The notes below the pieces were generated by a model. The model ran no database searches, had not been told where the DNA came from, and saw only the letters and a list, made by a program, of their open reading frames with translations. Below, piece by piece: positions 23,889 through 32,877 of a stretch of 64,000 nt of DNA (within the stretch, counting starts at the first letter, position 1; each line of letters begins with the position of its first letter). Source of the stretch: Planococcus circulans (GTDB lineage: Bacteria; Bacillota; Bacilli; Bacillales_A; Planococcaceae). A program made the position numbers and the translations under genes. The DNA is taken from contig NZ_JAIQCL010000001.1 of NCBI RefSeq assembly GCF_020023385.1, forward strand, positions 62,001 to 126,000, read 5' to 3'.

Positions 23889-25277
23889 TTATTCTAACCA
23901 GCTGTCCAAAAACTCACTTTGGTCCCCTTCAAAATAATCTTCAAAAAACTCTCGAAACTCTTCCGTATCCACTTGCTCGAATTGATATTCTTCGTAATAG
24001 GCCGCTAAAAAATCGAGCGCGGTTTCATTTCCGTCCAGGCCGTCAAAATAGTCCTTCAGCAGAATCGGAACCTTGCCGTAGATCGTAGAGTAATAAGACT
24101 CTTCTTTAAATTCGTCGAGCGGCAAGTTCACATAGGTTTCTGGCGGGTAGTACTCTTGAGCCATTTGCGCGCCCCAAAATCCATATTCATCGTCATCATA
24201 ATAGTCGCTTAGGAAAAGCGAGCTTGCGAATTCCGTCAATCCTTCATCCAACCAAGCTTCCTCGTACGGGTCATTCGTCACCAGGAAGTAAAACCATTGA
24301 TGGGCAATTTCATGCACAAGTACAGACTCCTGGGATTCTTCATCCGCTGCGACTTCGATAATATTCGGGTATTCCATATAGCCGTCGTTCCCTATGATGT
24401 CCAGCTCGCCAAAGGGATTATCGCCGATGTGTTCTTCAAAATACACATAGGACTCCGCTGCCAGTCCTGAAGTCTCCTCCAGCATATCCGCTGAAAGAGG
24501 TGTAAACACCCGCAGTTTTGTATCATTCGCTGCTACGGTTTCAAATTCCCATTCGTCCGGATCCATAATGGCTAAGTAAAAGTCTTTTATGTTGTCACCT
24601 TGCACAGTGCCAGTTGAAGCGGCCACGATTTCACCATCTTCAGCCGAACTGGCCACCAAATAGTCCTGGGGCAAGTCGTAGCTGACGGTATAGTCCCCAT
24701 AATCCGTATCGTAGGACTCGCCTTTCGAGTCATAATCTTCAATATCCCATCCATTTTGGTAATAGCCAAGCATCGGATACCAATGGGCCAAGTAAAAGTT
24801 GTTGTCCACTTGTGACAACCGCATACCGTTTTGCGGCAAAACCATTGAATACTCCACTTGAATATCTACAGTTGAATCAGGTTCTAGATCTGTATCCAAC
24901 TCCACCAACAACTCATTATTATCCAAGTTAAAACCCGACTCTTCTCCATTAACAGATACCGCAATTATTTCCAGCCATACATCGTCATCTTTATAAAAAG
25001 AGGTTTCTTCAGAGTTCATGGCATTAGGAACCAAGTAAAAACCGATATCTTCCCAAGTGTCCGATGAATAGTTCGTAACACTGATGGAAGCCGCTACCTG
25101 AAATTCGTTTGTCTCATTCAGAAAAACCTCCAAGTCGTAGATAGCGTTTACTGTATCTTCCACTCTTCCGGATTCCTGAGGTCCGCAGTCTTCACAAAAG
25201 AAAGTGGTCCTCAAAGCTATAAACCCGATGACTCCTATTGCCATGACCATTACTGCTGCCCATATTTCCAGCTTCAT
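23889..25277 (-). CDS. membrane-anchored M1 family metallopeptidase
   Basis: 462 residues. An N-terminal helix (7-24) anchors the protein; Cys28 and Cys31 follow it. The zinc site is HEIAH (322-326) with the third ligand Glu345 in AWLDEGLTEF, exactly 18 residues later. The substrate-binding GAMEN loop is represented by GYMEYPN near 299, as in bacterial M1-like peptidases. The catalytic half faces outside. It probably trims peptides at the cell surface. The protein is strikingly acidic (many D/E runs), which is common in salt-tolerant Planococcaceae. Monocistronic. Confidence 0.88.
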   Translation of the reverse strand: MKLEIWAAVMVMAIGVIGFIALRTTFFCEDCGPQESGRVEDTVNAIYDLEVFLNETNEFQVAASISVTNYSSDTWEDIGFYLVPNAMNSEETSFYKDDDVWLEIIAVSVNGEESGFNLDNNELLVELDTDLEPDSTVDIQVEYSMVLPQNGMRLSQVDNNFYLAHWYPMLGYYQNGWDIEDYDSKGESYDTDYGDYTVSYDLPQDYLVASSAEDGEIVAASTGTVQGDNIKDFYLAIMDPDEWEFETVAANDTKLRVFTPLSADMLEETSGLAAESYVYFEEHIGDNPFGELDIIGNDGYMEYPNIIEVAADEESQESVLVHEIAHQWFYFLVTNDPYEEAWLDEGLTEFASSLFLSDYYDDDEYGFWGAQMAQEYYPPETYVNLPLDEFKEESYYSTIYGKVPILLKDYFDGLDGNETALDFLAAYYEEYQFEQVDTEEFREFFEDYFEGDQSEFLDSWLE

Positions 25278-25584
25278 GATATATCTCCCGTCTCTTTAAA
25301 TGTTTTATCATTTCCAGCAGTTATTTTCCGGCAGTTCATCGCAAGAGATTATTCTTTCTAAATAGTATCATTTGTTTTTCTAACTGGCTCACATAATTTT
25401 TGATTTTCAAATTTCGTTTTCATATGTATGAGAAAAGATTATTTTTTTCACAATAGAAAAGGAGCAGAAATTAAATCTGCACCTTTCTTGTAAATTTCAA
25501 TTGGTACTCTTCACAATCTAATTAGATACTTTAAAGACACATGTTGTCTCTAATTAAGATAAAAGAGATTCCATTTCAAAGGGC
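25278..25584. other. gene-free stretch
   Basis: A/T-rich. It holds the terminator at 25456-25490 and, at 25535-25556, the word AGAC-N7-GTCTCTAATT, which also occurs in the promoter of the Rrf2-family gene. No gene-like open frame has a ribosome site. Confidence 0.5.
25456..25490 (-). terminator. terminator of the methyltransferase gene
   Basis: AAAGGTGCAGATTT pairs with AAATTTCTGCTCCTTT (one mismatch), followed by TCT on the minus strand; about 95 nt past the stop codon. Confidence 0.65.
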
Positions 25585-26169
25585 TTATTTTTGTGCAATC
25601 AAAACATACAAAGATTCAGCTGGAAAGAATTTTTCTATAATGTGCAGTCCTGCAGCCTCTAACTCCTCTTCCATACCAGCTAAAGAAATTCTTGGTGTCT
25701 TATGCGTTGACTGCCCTTTCGGCTCCAATTCGATAACGATTACATAACCATCGTTTTTAAGTACATCTTTAATCTGTGTCAAAGTCGCCGCCAATGGATG
25801 GATTTCATGCAATACCAATGATGCGATTACCACATCGATTGATGCATCAGGGATCGGAATTCCCATGTTGCGTCCCTGGAGCGGAACAATATTGGCGAGC
25901 TCTTCCTTAGCTGCTTTTTGGCTGATCATCTCCAGCATCTCCTGATCGGTATCAAGTGCAAAAACTTGGCCGTCCACTCTCTTAGCAGCAGGTATCGTAA
26001 AATAGCCCGTTCCCGCCCCAAAATCTAAAATATGATCGGTGCTCTTTAATGGAATCCTATTCAGCAATTGCTCCGGTGAAAATTCGGCTTTTCTTTTTGC
26101 GCTCTCCAAATAAGAAACTTTTCCGTGCTGATGAGCTGTTCCATGGGATTTATTGTGTTCATTAGCCAT
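25585..26169 (-). CDS. class I SAM-dependent methyltransferase
   Basis: 194 residues. The SAM motif I is ILDFGAGTGYF near 48, followed by VFALDTDQEML (motif with acidic residue) and DVVIASLVLHEIH. It has the look of UbiE/Methyltransf_11-type small-molecule methyltransferases. The histidine-rich N-terminus (NEHNKSHGTAHQHGK) could bind metal, which is unusual. ATG after AAAAGGAGAT. Acceptor unknown. Confidence 0.85.
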   Translation of the reverse strand: MANEHNKSHGTAHQHGKVSYLESAKRKAEFSPEQLLNRIPLKSTDHILDFGAGTGYFTIPAAKRVDGQVFALDTDQEMLEMISQKAAKEELANIVPLQGRNMGIPIPDASIDVVIASLVLHEIHPLAATLTQIKDVLKNDGYVIVIELEPKGQSTHKTPRISLAGMEEELEAAGLHIIEKFFPAESLYVLIAQK

Positions 26170-26230
26170 TTTCTGATCTCCTTTTGATTTGCTGGTAAAT
26201 GCTTTTGGTTTACTAAATAATTTATTTATG

Positions 26231-26669
26231 CTATATAAGTTGAACTAATGATTTATTTCAGTCGATACTCCGCAAAACAGCTCCGCTTTCCAGCGGGCTC
26301 CCGCCCAATCCTCCTCGTCCGCTGCGAAAAACCGGTGCTCCTGCATCGCTGCGCTAGCTTCGTCGCAAATAAGGTAGGCAAATTCCTTTTGCCCGCCTTA
26401 TTCCCTGCGGTGTATCGGTCGAATCGCTAAGCCGCAGGAGTCTTCGCTGTTTTGCTCCATATCTTTGAGAGTTCTCCAGCGCCGGTGCGGCTCAGGATGA
26501 GGTGGGGCAGTAAGGTGTGTGTTCTTCTCGGCTTATCGTGGGAACCAAGGTACGCCAGAAGAATTTGGTTCACCTATACAACAGAGCTTGCGGAGGATCA
26601 TTGTTCTCTTCTCTTCCATAGCCGCCGAATCGGCATATAAATGTTACTTCTTTAGTTCAACTTATAGAG
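26231..26669. mobile_element. MITE-like element with 18-bp terminal inverted repeats
   Basis: CTATATAAGTTGAACTAA (26231-26248) and, inverted, CTCTATAAGTTGAACTAA (26652-26669) match at 17 of 18 positions, 15 of them contiguous. They enclose about 400 bp with no coding gene. Inside lies a folded GC-rich repeat (26272-26455). No clear target-site duplication was seen, so insertion by transposition is an inference. The right end supplies the stop codon of the flavoprotein gene. Confidence 0.5.
26272..26455. repeat. folded intergenic GC-rich repeat, copy A
   Basis: Outer arms GCAAAACAGC (26272-26281) and GCTGTTTTGC (26446-26455) are perfectly complementary. Just inside are CTCCGCTTTCC..GCGGGC and CCGCAGGAGTCTTCG, words shared with the copies at 55971 and 56187. 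Such elements are spread through Bacillales genomes; function unknown. Confidence 0.7.
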
Positions 26670-27583
26670 CTTACTTTTACTTGTGCAAATCTTTCCTCCA
26701 ACAACTCTCCATTCACAGCAATCCCAGCCATACTGCCTTCTGCAGCTGCCATGATCAATTGGGATGGGCCATCCATAACCGTATCTCCACAGGCAAAGAC
26801 CCCCTCTACATTGGTCCGTCGAAAACGATCAGCTTCCACTCCGCCCCGCTCGCTTAACTTACAGCCGAGTGATTCCCCAATAGCAGAGGCCTGTATCCAT
26901 TGTGACGCTACAAATCCGCCTGTACGGAAGAGACGTTCGCCGCCAACAAGCTCAATTGCCTCCAACTTACCGTTTTTCCCAATCAATGAGCGGATTTTTT
27001 TCTCATTGACCTGAATGCCGTTCTGTTCCAAAATGCCTTTTTCATCTGCTGAAAGGATCTGCTTTCCGTTCGTACAGACAACTAAGTCATTCGTCCAATT
27101 GGAAGACACTTTAGCCATATGAAAAGCGCCAGGAATTTCTGCAATGACGGCTAACGGCTGATCTCGAAGCTCCCATCCATCGCAGAATGGACAACTGAAC
27201 AGACTCGTTCCATAAAACTCTTTCAAGCGGTTGATATCCGGAAGAACCTCTTTGAAACCGGTTGCTAAAATTACCTTTCGAGCTTTATAGAACATTCCAT
27301 TTTCGGTTTCAATATGGAATAGCTGCTGTTCTTTTTTTACGTTCAATACCCGCTGTTTTTCGATTTTAACATCCGGATACTTACCCAGCTCGTCTTGGGC
27401 AATCCGTTTCAGCTCCTGTGGGTCTATCCCGTCACGAGTTATAAAACCATGTGCTTCTGAAGTCACTGCATTGCGGGGCTTATTATCATCAAACAAGATG
27501 GTTTTTCTTCTTGCTCTTCCGAGAACCAACGAAGCGTTCAACCCCGCTGGCCCTCCACCAATTACGGCACAATCCACTATCAT
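26657..27583 (-). CDS. thioredoxin reductase-like FAD/NAD(P) oxidoreductase
   Basis: 308 residues. The FAD motif is GGGPAGLNAS at 9-18, the redox-active pair is CPFC with Cys131 and Cys134, and the C-terminal FAD motif is GVFACGDTVMDGPSQLIMAAAEGSMA. The NAD(P) loop in the middle (PLAVIAEIPGAFHMA) lacks the canonical GGGxxA, so cofactor use may differ from TrxB; a diflavin-linked or thiosulfonate-type partner is possible. It follows an Rrf2 regulator gene by 24 bp. Its last three codons and stop lie inside a terminal inverted repeat. Confidence 0.85.
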   Translation of the reverse strand: MIVDCAVIGGGPAGLNASLVLGRARRKTILFDDNKPRNAVTSEAHGFITRDGIDPQELKRIAQDELGKYPDVKIEKQRVLNVKKEQQLFHIETENGMFYKARKVILATGFKEVLPDINRLKEFYGTSLFSCPFCDGWELRDQPLAVIAEIPGAFHMAKVSSNWTNDLVVCTNGKQILSADEKGILEQNGIQVNEKKIRSLIGKNGKLEAIELVGGERLFRTGGFVASQWIQASAIGESLGCKLSERGGVEADRFRRTNVEGVFACGDTVMDGPSQLIMAAAEGSMAGIAVNGELLEERFAQVKVSSIS

Positions 27584-27607
27584 GTCATCATCTTCTTTCT
27601 TGAATCT

Positions 27608-28030
27608 TTAGTTGATGTTTTCTGTTCTCTGGCTCTTTTCTTCCATCTTTATCACAATATCGATCAAGAGGCGCTTCCGAAGCTCTTCTTTCATGTTTTC
27701 TTCAGATTGTCTCATGACTCCTTCAATCAGACAGCCTTCATGACGATGGATGGAACAATTAAACAAATTGGTATCCCCTTCAATCGCCGTAATGACATCC
27801 AAAAATGAAATTTCATTCGGGGACTTCGAAATCTTGTATCCGCCTTTCGCGCCTGGTGTGGATTCAATCAGTCCGGCTTTCGTAAGCTTGGTCAAAATCT
27901 TCGACAGATAAGTCGGTGACAGCTTTTGAAATTCCGCCAATTCCTGAACACCTATCGTATTATTTAGCGGCAAACGGATTAAGTGCACCATTGTATGCAA
28001 GGCATAGTTCGTTGCATTTGAATATTTCAT
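27608..28030 (-). CDS. Rrf2 family transcriptional regulator
   Basis: 140 residues from the ATG preceded by GGAGG; an upstream in-frame start reads a leader unlike the family. The winged helix (about 8-70) contains LSPTYLSKILTKLTKAGLI and the typical TPGAKGGYKI wing. Only two conserved cysteines remain in the sensor loop, Cys92 and Cys100 (NCSIHRHEGC), one fewer than in Fe-S holding NsrR/IscR, so a thiol or disulfide switch seems likelier than a cluster. It precedes a thioredoxin reductase-like gene in one operon and probably controls it. Confidence 0.87.
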   Translation of the reverse strand: MKYSNATNYALHTMVHLIRLPLNNTIGVQELAEFQKLSPTYLSKILTKLTKAGLIESTPGAKGGYKISKSPNEISFLDVITAIEGDTNLFNCSIHRHEGCLIEGVMRQSEENMKEELRKRLLIDIVIKMEEKSQRTENIN

Positions 28031-28061
28031 AACGGCCTCCTTTTTCCTTTTAAAGATATTA

Positions 28062-28083
28062 CAGACTCTCGTTGTCTCTAATT
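28062..28083 (-). promoter_or_regulatory. candidate operator of the Rrf2 operon
   Basis: AGAC-N7-GTCTCTAATT lies just upstream of a -10-like TAATAT. The same arrangement recurs at 25535-25556. The assignment to the Rrf2 protein rests on position only. Confidence 0.35.
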
Positions 28084-28238
28084 GATTAAAATATATCATC
28101 CTTTTATTGCAAAAGTCAATTCATTAACTTTTATCCTCATGATTTAAACTAATAAGACAAAGATACTTTTCAATTTGACTAATATAGTTGTCATTTTGAA
28201 ACAAATCAGTTACCCTTTAGATAGAGTGAGGTGAAGAC

Positions 28239-28445
28239 ATGAAAACACGATTGAAGGAATTACGGGCTCGATTGGGCATCAACCAAACAGAACTAGCCAA
28301 GCGGGCAAAGATTTCCCGACAAACAGTGAGTTTGATTGAACGGGAAGAATTTATGCCTTCTCTGTTGATTGCCACGAAAATCGCACGTGTCTTTGAAGAA
28401 CCCGTCGAAGAGATTTTTCAATTTGAGGAGGAGGAACTGGAATGA
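28239..28445 (+). CDS. Xre-type helix-turn-helix regulator
   Basis: 68 residues, essentially one HTH domain: RLKELRARLGINQTELAKRAKISRQTVSLIEREEFMPS. The C-terminus is acidic (FQFEEEELE). It belongs to the small Cro-like regulators (YozG/YgzD-like). Its stop overlaps the start of the following membrane-protein gene (ATGA), so the pair is coupled. Small Xre regulators paired with DUF3169-like membrane proteins are a recurring layout in Bacillales. Confidence 0.9.
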   Translation: MKTRLKELRARLGINQTELAKRAKISRQTVSLIEREEFMPSLLIATKIARVFEEPVEEIFQFEEEELE

Positions 28446-29134
28446 AAAAATTCGGAAGAATAAGTGGTCAATTGCTGATCGGTTCGCTGATAGGATTTTT
28501 TGGTATGCTTGCTGTCCTGGATGGCGATATCCGTATAGACTTGTCGCCATACGCCTACGCAGGAAACATAATCATTCTTGCCATCGCTGCAGCTCTGGTT
28601 GTCTTTTCAGCATACTGTTATTTCAGTGTCCGCATTCTCGCTAAACAGGACTTGACCGGAGACGAAGAAGATGCAGCTGAAGGACGTATGTACAAAAAGT
28701 ATTCGGATGCCAGCCTCAGTTCCACTCTGGCAATTCTGCTCAGTTTAGCATCAATGAGCCTAAGCATCCTGACCATCCAGCCGCTATGGCTGCTGCTTTT
28801 GGGTTTTGTACTGATTGTCTTCAGTTTCAACATATCCATCATCCTCCCGGGACTTATGAAGAATATGTACCCGGAACGAGACTTGCCTACTATCAGTGAT
28901 AAGAAATATGCTGAAAAACTACTGAATGTTTCGGATGACGGTGAAAAGCATGTAATGCTTGGCGGTTTGTACAAAACCCATATCACCATGAATTCCCTGT
29001 TGCTGGGAGCGATTGTTCTGCTTCTTTTCTATTCGATGGCTTCAGAATCATCACAGCTGTTCAGTATTTTCATCATTATCGGTATTTTGGCGATCACCAA
29101 TATGCAATATCAGTTCAGTATTCGAAATAAATAA
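28442..29134 (+). CDS. DUF3169-like membrane protein
   Basis: 230 residues with six predicted helices, grouped in pairs (about 10-28, 40-60, 96-114, 117-137, 183-201, 206-222). The cytoplasmic loop between the second and third pairs holds PERDLPTISDKKYAEKLLNVSDDGEKHVMLGGLYK, like DUF3169 proteins. It is translationally coupled to the Xre regulator. Function unknown; a membrane partner or sensor for the regulator is possible. Confidence 0.75.
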   Translation: MKKFGRISGQLLIGSLIGFFGMLAVLDGDIRIDLSPYAYAGNIIILAIAAALVVFSAYCYFSVRILAKQDLTGDEEDAAEGRMYKKYSDASLSSTLAILLSLASMSLSILTIQPLWLLLLGFVLIVFSFNISIILPGLMKNMYPERDLPTISDKKYAEKLLNVSDDGEKHVMLGGLYKTHITMNSLLLGAIVLLLFYSMASESSQLFSIFIIIGILAITNMQYQFSIRNK

Positions 29135-29179
29135 ATGCCGACAGCTAACAAAGAGGTGATCTGAATTTCTGATCAGACA

Positions 29180-29222
29180 TAACAAAGCCCCAGTTTCTGA
29201 GTTCAGAAACTGGGGCTTTGTT
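29180..29222. terminator. bidirectional terminator
   Basis: CAAAGCCCCAGTTTCTGA pairs with TCAGAAACTGGGGCTTTG, between convergent genes. Confidence 0.88.
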
Positions 29223-29228
29223 CGTATC

Positions 29229-29444
29229 TTATTCGCCTCGTGGCGCTTTTGGCGGCTGGCATACGTCACATTTACGCTGGTTTTTCGTATTGAATTTCGT
29301 AAATGTTTTTTCGAAGTTATTGCCGCATGCACATTTAAACAGCAGCTTTTGAGAAAAACCGTGGTATTCCGTCGATAATAATTTACTGTCTGAGTTTTTT
29401 TCGACAAATGCTTTGATTTCTTTAAAAGTCCATCGTTTATTCAT
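29229..29444 (-). CDS. stand-alone zinc-ribbon protein
   Basis: 71 residues from the ATG preceded by GGAGGTG. The core FKCACGNNFEKTFTKF...RKCDVCQPP has two Cys pairs (C-x-C and C-x2-C) that can form a zinc ribbon. The opening WTFKEIKAFVE resembles domains that in larger proteins sit next to nucleases or restriction enzymes, where the ribbon grips DNA. Here the ribbon is alone. Function unknown. Confidence 0.65.
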   Translation of the reverse strand: MNKRWTFKEIKAFVEKNSDSKLLSTEYHGFSQKLLFKCACGNNFEKTFTKFNTKNQRKCDVCQPPKAPRGE

Positions 29445-29589
29445 TTTGTTACACCTCCATATTCTTTCCATAAGCGGAGGCTTTTTGGCATCCGTTCAAT
29501 TGAGGCACTAATAATAATTGCCCTAAGTTCTTTATTATAACACGGGCCAGCCACATTATATAATAATATTCATCCATCCTTATTCATTC

Positions 29590-30024
29590 TTAATGAAATA
29601 CTTTCCCGCGAAGAACGTATGGAATAGTTGTCTTCCTATGTATTGAGCCTTTTTCCTCACTTGGAACATACGCATACTTTTCTGCTGTATTTTCATCCAT
29701 CCAAATAACTTCTTCTATTTCGTCAGTAGGCGACCGGTTAATTTCTCCGCCAACGATTTTCCCTTCGAACGTAAAGAAAATGGCGTGATGTCCCCGCTCT
29801 TCAAAAAACGCTTCACTCACCGCATACATGCCTCCTACTTCAATATCCAATCCCGTCTCTTCCTTCACTTCACGTATAGCTGCTTCTTCCAAAGTTTCGC
29901 CGGTTTCAACTGCTCCTCCAGGAAGTGTATAGTACGGGGAATCCAATGTATTATTTTTCACCGTCAGGATATTTTCTTTCTTGCTGTCGAACAAAAGGAC
30001 ATAGACTACATCTACTCTTTTCAT
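29590..30024 (-). CDS. Nudix hydrolase
   Basis: 144 residues from an ATG with AAAGAGGT upstream; a TTG 96 bases earlier is open but poorly supported. The Nudix box GGAVETGETLEEAAIREVKEETGLDIE is complete. The N-terminal VDVVYVLLFD and late EEVIWMDENTAEKYAY match MutT/ADP-ribose-type small Nudix enzymes. Substrate unknown. Confidence 0.88.
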   Translation of the reverse strand: MKRVDVVYVLLFDSKKENILTVKNNTLDSPYYTLPGGAVETGETLEEAAIREVKEETGLDIEVGGMYAVSEAFFEERGHHAIFFTFEGKIVGGEINRSPTDEIEEVIWMDENTAEKYAYVPSEEKGSIHRKTTIPYVLRGKVFH

Positions 30025-30157
30025 CCTGTTTTCTACCTCTTTTCTCTCAAGACCTATATTCAGCAACTTATTCGTCAGTTCTTGTATTTGCTTCACTTTA
30101 AAAGGGTAAACTAATTCCAACTCTTCTATTGTGAAATGACGAACTGGAGGTCTTGAT

Positions 30158-30433
30158 GTGATTTTAATTTTAGCTAGCTATATTGCACTGCTAAGTTTTT
30201 CTGTAAGCAAATTTGTCGGAAACAAACACCACCGGTGGATCCATTCGGGCTACATTACCGCATTTCTTCTGCCTTTTTTAGTGTATGCTATTTTTCTTGG
30301 AATCATTGCTCCTATTGTAAAGGCTGGAATCGGGGTGAGCTTTTTCGGCTTTCTTTTTGCTATTGCTACATCGTTCACCGGATTTGTCTTTTTGTATATA
30401 GGCTATGCATCCAAAAAGCTTCGTGAGGAGTAA
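30158..30433 (+). CDS. small membrane protein, three helices
   Basis: 91 residues from GTG after GGAGGTC. Helices near 2-17, 30-52 and 57-81; the C-terminus is basic (YASKKLREE). It is divergent from the Nudix gene. No family recognised. Confidence 0.65.
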   Translation: MILILASYIALLSFSVSKFVGNKHHRWIHSGYITAFLLPFLVYAIFLGIIAPIVKAGIGVSFFGFLFAIATSFTGFVFLYIGYASKKLREE

Positions 30434-30487
30434 AAAAATTTTTTGATTTCCTTATATTGTTCTGTTCTGAAAGAATCTGTTGATATC

Positions 30488-30516
30488 AAAAAAGGCATGT
30501 CCATCATGGACTTGCC
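30488..30516 (-). terminator. terminator of the AlkD-like gene
   Basis: GGCAAGTCCAT pairs with ATGGACATGCC (minus strand, one mismatch), followed by TTTTTT. Confidence 0.8.
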
Positions 30517-30524
30517 CTCTCCCA

Positions 30525-31235
30525 TTAGCATCTGACATATCTTCGCTTGAACCCCACTCTGCCTTTAGCCACATCTTTTTGAATGCTCTCGTAAGCATTC
30601 AGGAAACTGTTTTTTTTATTGTCACGCTTCACTTCCACTACACCGACTTCTTTGGAAACTTCAATCGCTCTTTCAGTTAGCGGCACATAGGAAATCCCCA
30701 CCGTGTACAAAAAATTGTTCATGGCAGATTTCGTACGTTCAGGTGAATCGTGTATTGAGTTTTTCACTTTATCGAGCATCGAGGAAATCTTGCTTTCAGA
30801 AAACTCATGGTCCTTCCGGTTCCCCAAAAGCCAGCAGTAACAGCTCCAACCGGCAGACATCTTCAGTTCCTCACCACTCTCAATCCACTTATCGGCCACT
30901 TTCTGCGCAATATCCGATTCGGAAAGCGTCACCGCTACTACAAAATCCGATATCATATAGAAATAGGCACCATCCATCCATCGGTCGAAATCAGCTGCGG
31001 TCATTGCTATCGGATCTGCAATGATGCCCGCAAAATACATGGCATCGTAATTGCCGGTTGCATACAGTTGTTCAGCTAATGGCTGATCTTTTTTTATTTG
31101 CTTGGCCATCGGTTTCATGGCGCCTGTAGCTACGCCGAAAACAGGTTCAACCGCGCCATTGGATAGGTATATTTTTTTCATCCGTTCCTTGCCTAATGCT
31201 TCAAGCTCCTGCATCACTGTTTCATACTCCATCAT
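30525..31235 (-). CDS. AlkD-like DNA alkylation repair protein (HEAT-like)
   Basis: 236 residues, all-helical, matching the DNA alkylation repair family: MKPMAKQIKKDQPLAEQLYATGNYDAMYFAGIIADP near 40, followed by DRWMDGAYFYMISDFV and the WCYCWLLGNRKDHEF region. AlkD proteins remove bulky or positively charged N-alkyl bases without base flipping. The C-terminal KRRYVRC is basic. It stands alone with its own terminator. ATG-ATG start after AAAGGGTG. Confidence 0.85.
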   Translation of the reverse strand: MMEYETVMQELEALGKERMKKIYLSNGAVEPVFGVATGAMKPMAKQIKKDQPLAEQLYATGNYDAMYFAGIIADPIAMTAADFDRWMDGAYFYMISDFVVAVTLSESDIAQKVADKWIESGEELKMSAGWSCYCWLLGNRKDHEFSESKISSMLDKVKNSIHDSPERTKSAMNNFLYTVGISYVPLTERAIEVSKEVGVVEVKRDNKKNSFLNAYESIQKDVAKGRVGFKRRYVRC

Positions 31236-31378
31236 TCAGCACCCTTTCTTGAGAAAAATAATATCTTGCTTCAGCAAATGCCATGTCAAATCCACTCTTT
31301 TCTAACGTAAGTGTACACCATGTAGTCCTTTTTAGCAGTTAAGCAAAAAGGTGGACACGAAAATCCAAGAAGATCGCA

Positions 31379-31430
31379 TAAAAAAATAGGCTACTTTCAT
31401 TCCGAAAGAATCCGAAAATCAAGTAGCCCA
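31379..31430 (-). terminator. terminator of sstT
   Basis: GGGCTACTT pairs with AAGTAGCCT on the minus strand, with an inner TTCGGA/TCCGAA-type stem, followed by ATTTTTTT. It lies ~90 nt past the stop codon. Confidence 0.8.
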
Positions 31431-31519
31431 AAACGACGCTTTGTACATGTCTAAGTTTACTGGTTCACATCATGATACAAGAATTGCATCACGTTATTCA
31501 TAGCGAATGATTCAAAAAT

Positions 31520-32791
31520 TTAACTCTTCACCAAATTTTCGGATGGTTTATTGAGTTCAAATACTTCTTTGAAATTCACTTTTTCGCCTTCCTTCAGTCG
31601 CTTCTTGTATTCAGCTGTTGCTGTAAAAAGTGCGTCTGTTGAAGAGTTGAGCGATGTTTCAAATGAATCTTGCAGCACGCCTATCACGAAGCCAACACCT
31701 ACTACTTGCATAGCCACATCAGCAGGAATGCCGAACAAACTGCAAGCTAAAGGAATCAGCAAAAGCGATCCGCCCGCAACACCGGAAGCGCCACATGCAC
31801 ATACTGCGGCCAATACGCTAAGGATAATCGCTGTAGGGATGTCCACTTGGATGCCAAGCGTATGCACAGCAGCGAGCGTCAGAACAGTAATGGTAACAGC
31901 GGCACCTGCCATATTGATAGTTGCTCCTAGTGGTATTGATACAGAATATGTGTCTTTGTCCAATCCCAGCTTTTCACATAACGTCATGTTTACTGGGATA
32001 TTTGCTGCAGAACTGCGCGTGAAGAAAGCCGTAATGCCGCTTTCTCTCAAGCACTTAAATACAAGTGGATATGGATTCTGGCGAATGTTCATAAAAACGA
32101 TAAGCGGATTGACCACAAGCGCCACAAAAAGCATACATCCAATTAAAAGAGCGAGCAATTTCCCATAACTCAGCAATGCCCCAAGCCCGTTTGTCGTAAT
32201 GGACTCAATCACTAGACCCATGATGCCAAGTGGTGCAAACTTGATGACCCAGCCAACCATTTTAGCTACTGCATCCGAGAAATTAGTGATTACTAATTTT
32301 GTGTTATCAGCGGCCGTTCTCAACGCCAAACCAATGACAATCGCCCAAGCTAAAATACCGATATAGTTTGCGTTGTAAAGCGCACTTACTGGATTATCGA
32401 CAATGTTCAACACTAAAGTTTTAATAACTTCAATCGCATTACCCGGAGCCGCCAAATCCTCAGCACCTTGAGTCAAGGCAATGCTTACCGGGAAGATGAA
32501 ACTGGCGATGACAGCAATCAATGCGGCCAAAAACGTTCCTAATAAGTAAAGAAATATAACTGTTTTCATATTTGTCGGCTTGCCGCTTCTATGCTGCGCG
32601 ACTGATGCCATCACTAAAAATAGCACCAATACAGGCGCGATTGCCTTCAGTGCGCCTACAAATAAAGTACCAAAGATGGTCAATGATTTTGCTGCTTCTG
32701 GAATCAAAACAGCCAGTACGACCCCTAATATCAGCCCTATCAATATTTGCTTTACAAGACTAATCTGATTCCATGCTTTCAATACTTTCAT
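31520..32791 (-). CDS. sstT: Na+/serine-threonine symporter SstT
   Basis: 423 residues of the dicarboxylate/amino acid:cation symporter fold: eight membrane helices plus two re-entrant loops. The [20 protein letters not shown] loop (near 265) and the [25 protein letters not shown] loop (near 340) match SstT closely, including the serine-rich first hairpin. It takes up serine and threonine with sodium. Monocistronic; a cre-like site precedes it. ATG follows GGGGGAAT. Confidence 0.92.
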   Translation of the reverse strand: MKVLKAWNQISLVKQILIGLILGVVLAVLIPEAAKSLTIFGTLFVGALKAIAPVLVLFLVMASVAQHRSGKPTNMKTVIFLYLLGTFLAALIAVIASFIFPVSIALTQGAEDLAAPGNAIEVIKTLVLNIVDNPVSALYNANYIGILAWAIVIGLALRTAADNTKLVITNFSDAVAKMVGWVIKFAPLGIMGLVIESITTNGLGALLSYGKLLALLIGCMLFVALVVNPLIVFMNIRQNPYPLVFKCLRESGITAFFTRSSAANIPVNMTLCEKLGLDKDTYSVSIPLGATINMAGAAVTITVLTLAAVHTLGIQVDIPTAIILSVLAAVCACGASGVAGGSLLLIPLACSLFGIPADVAMQVVGVGFVIGVLQDSFETSLNSSTDALFTATAEYKKRLKEGEKVNFKEVFELNKPSENLVKS

Positions 32792-32877
32792 ACGTTCGTT
32801 ATTCCCCCTGTTGATTTCTAAGTAGCCTAAACACAGCCCATCTTCTGCTGAACGTCTCTAGTTGTCTTTCCCCCTTA

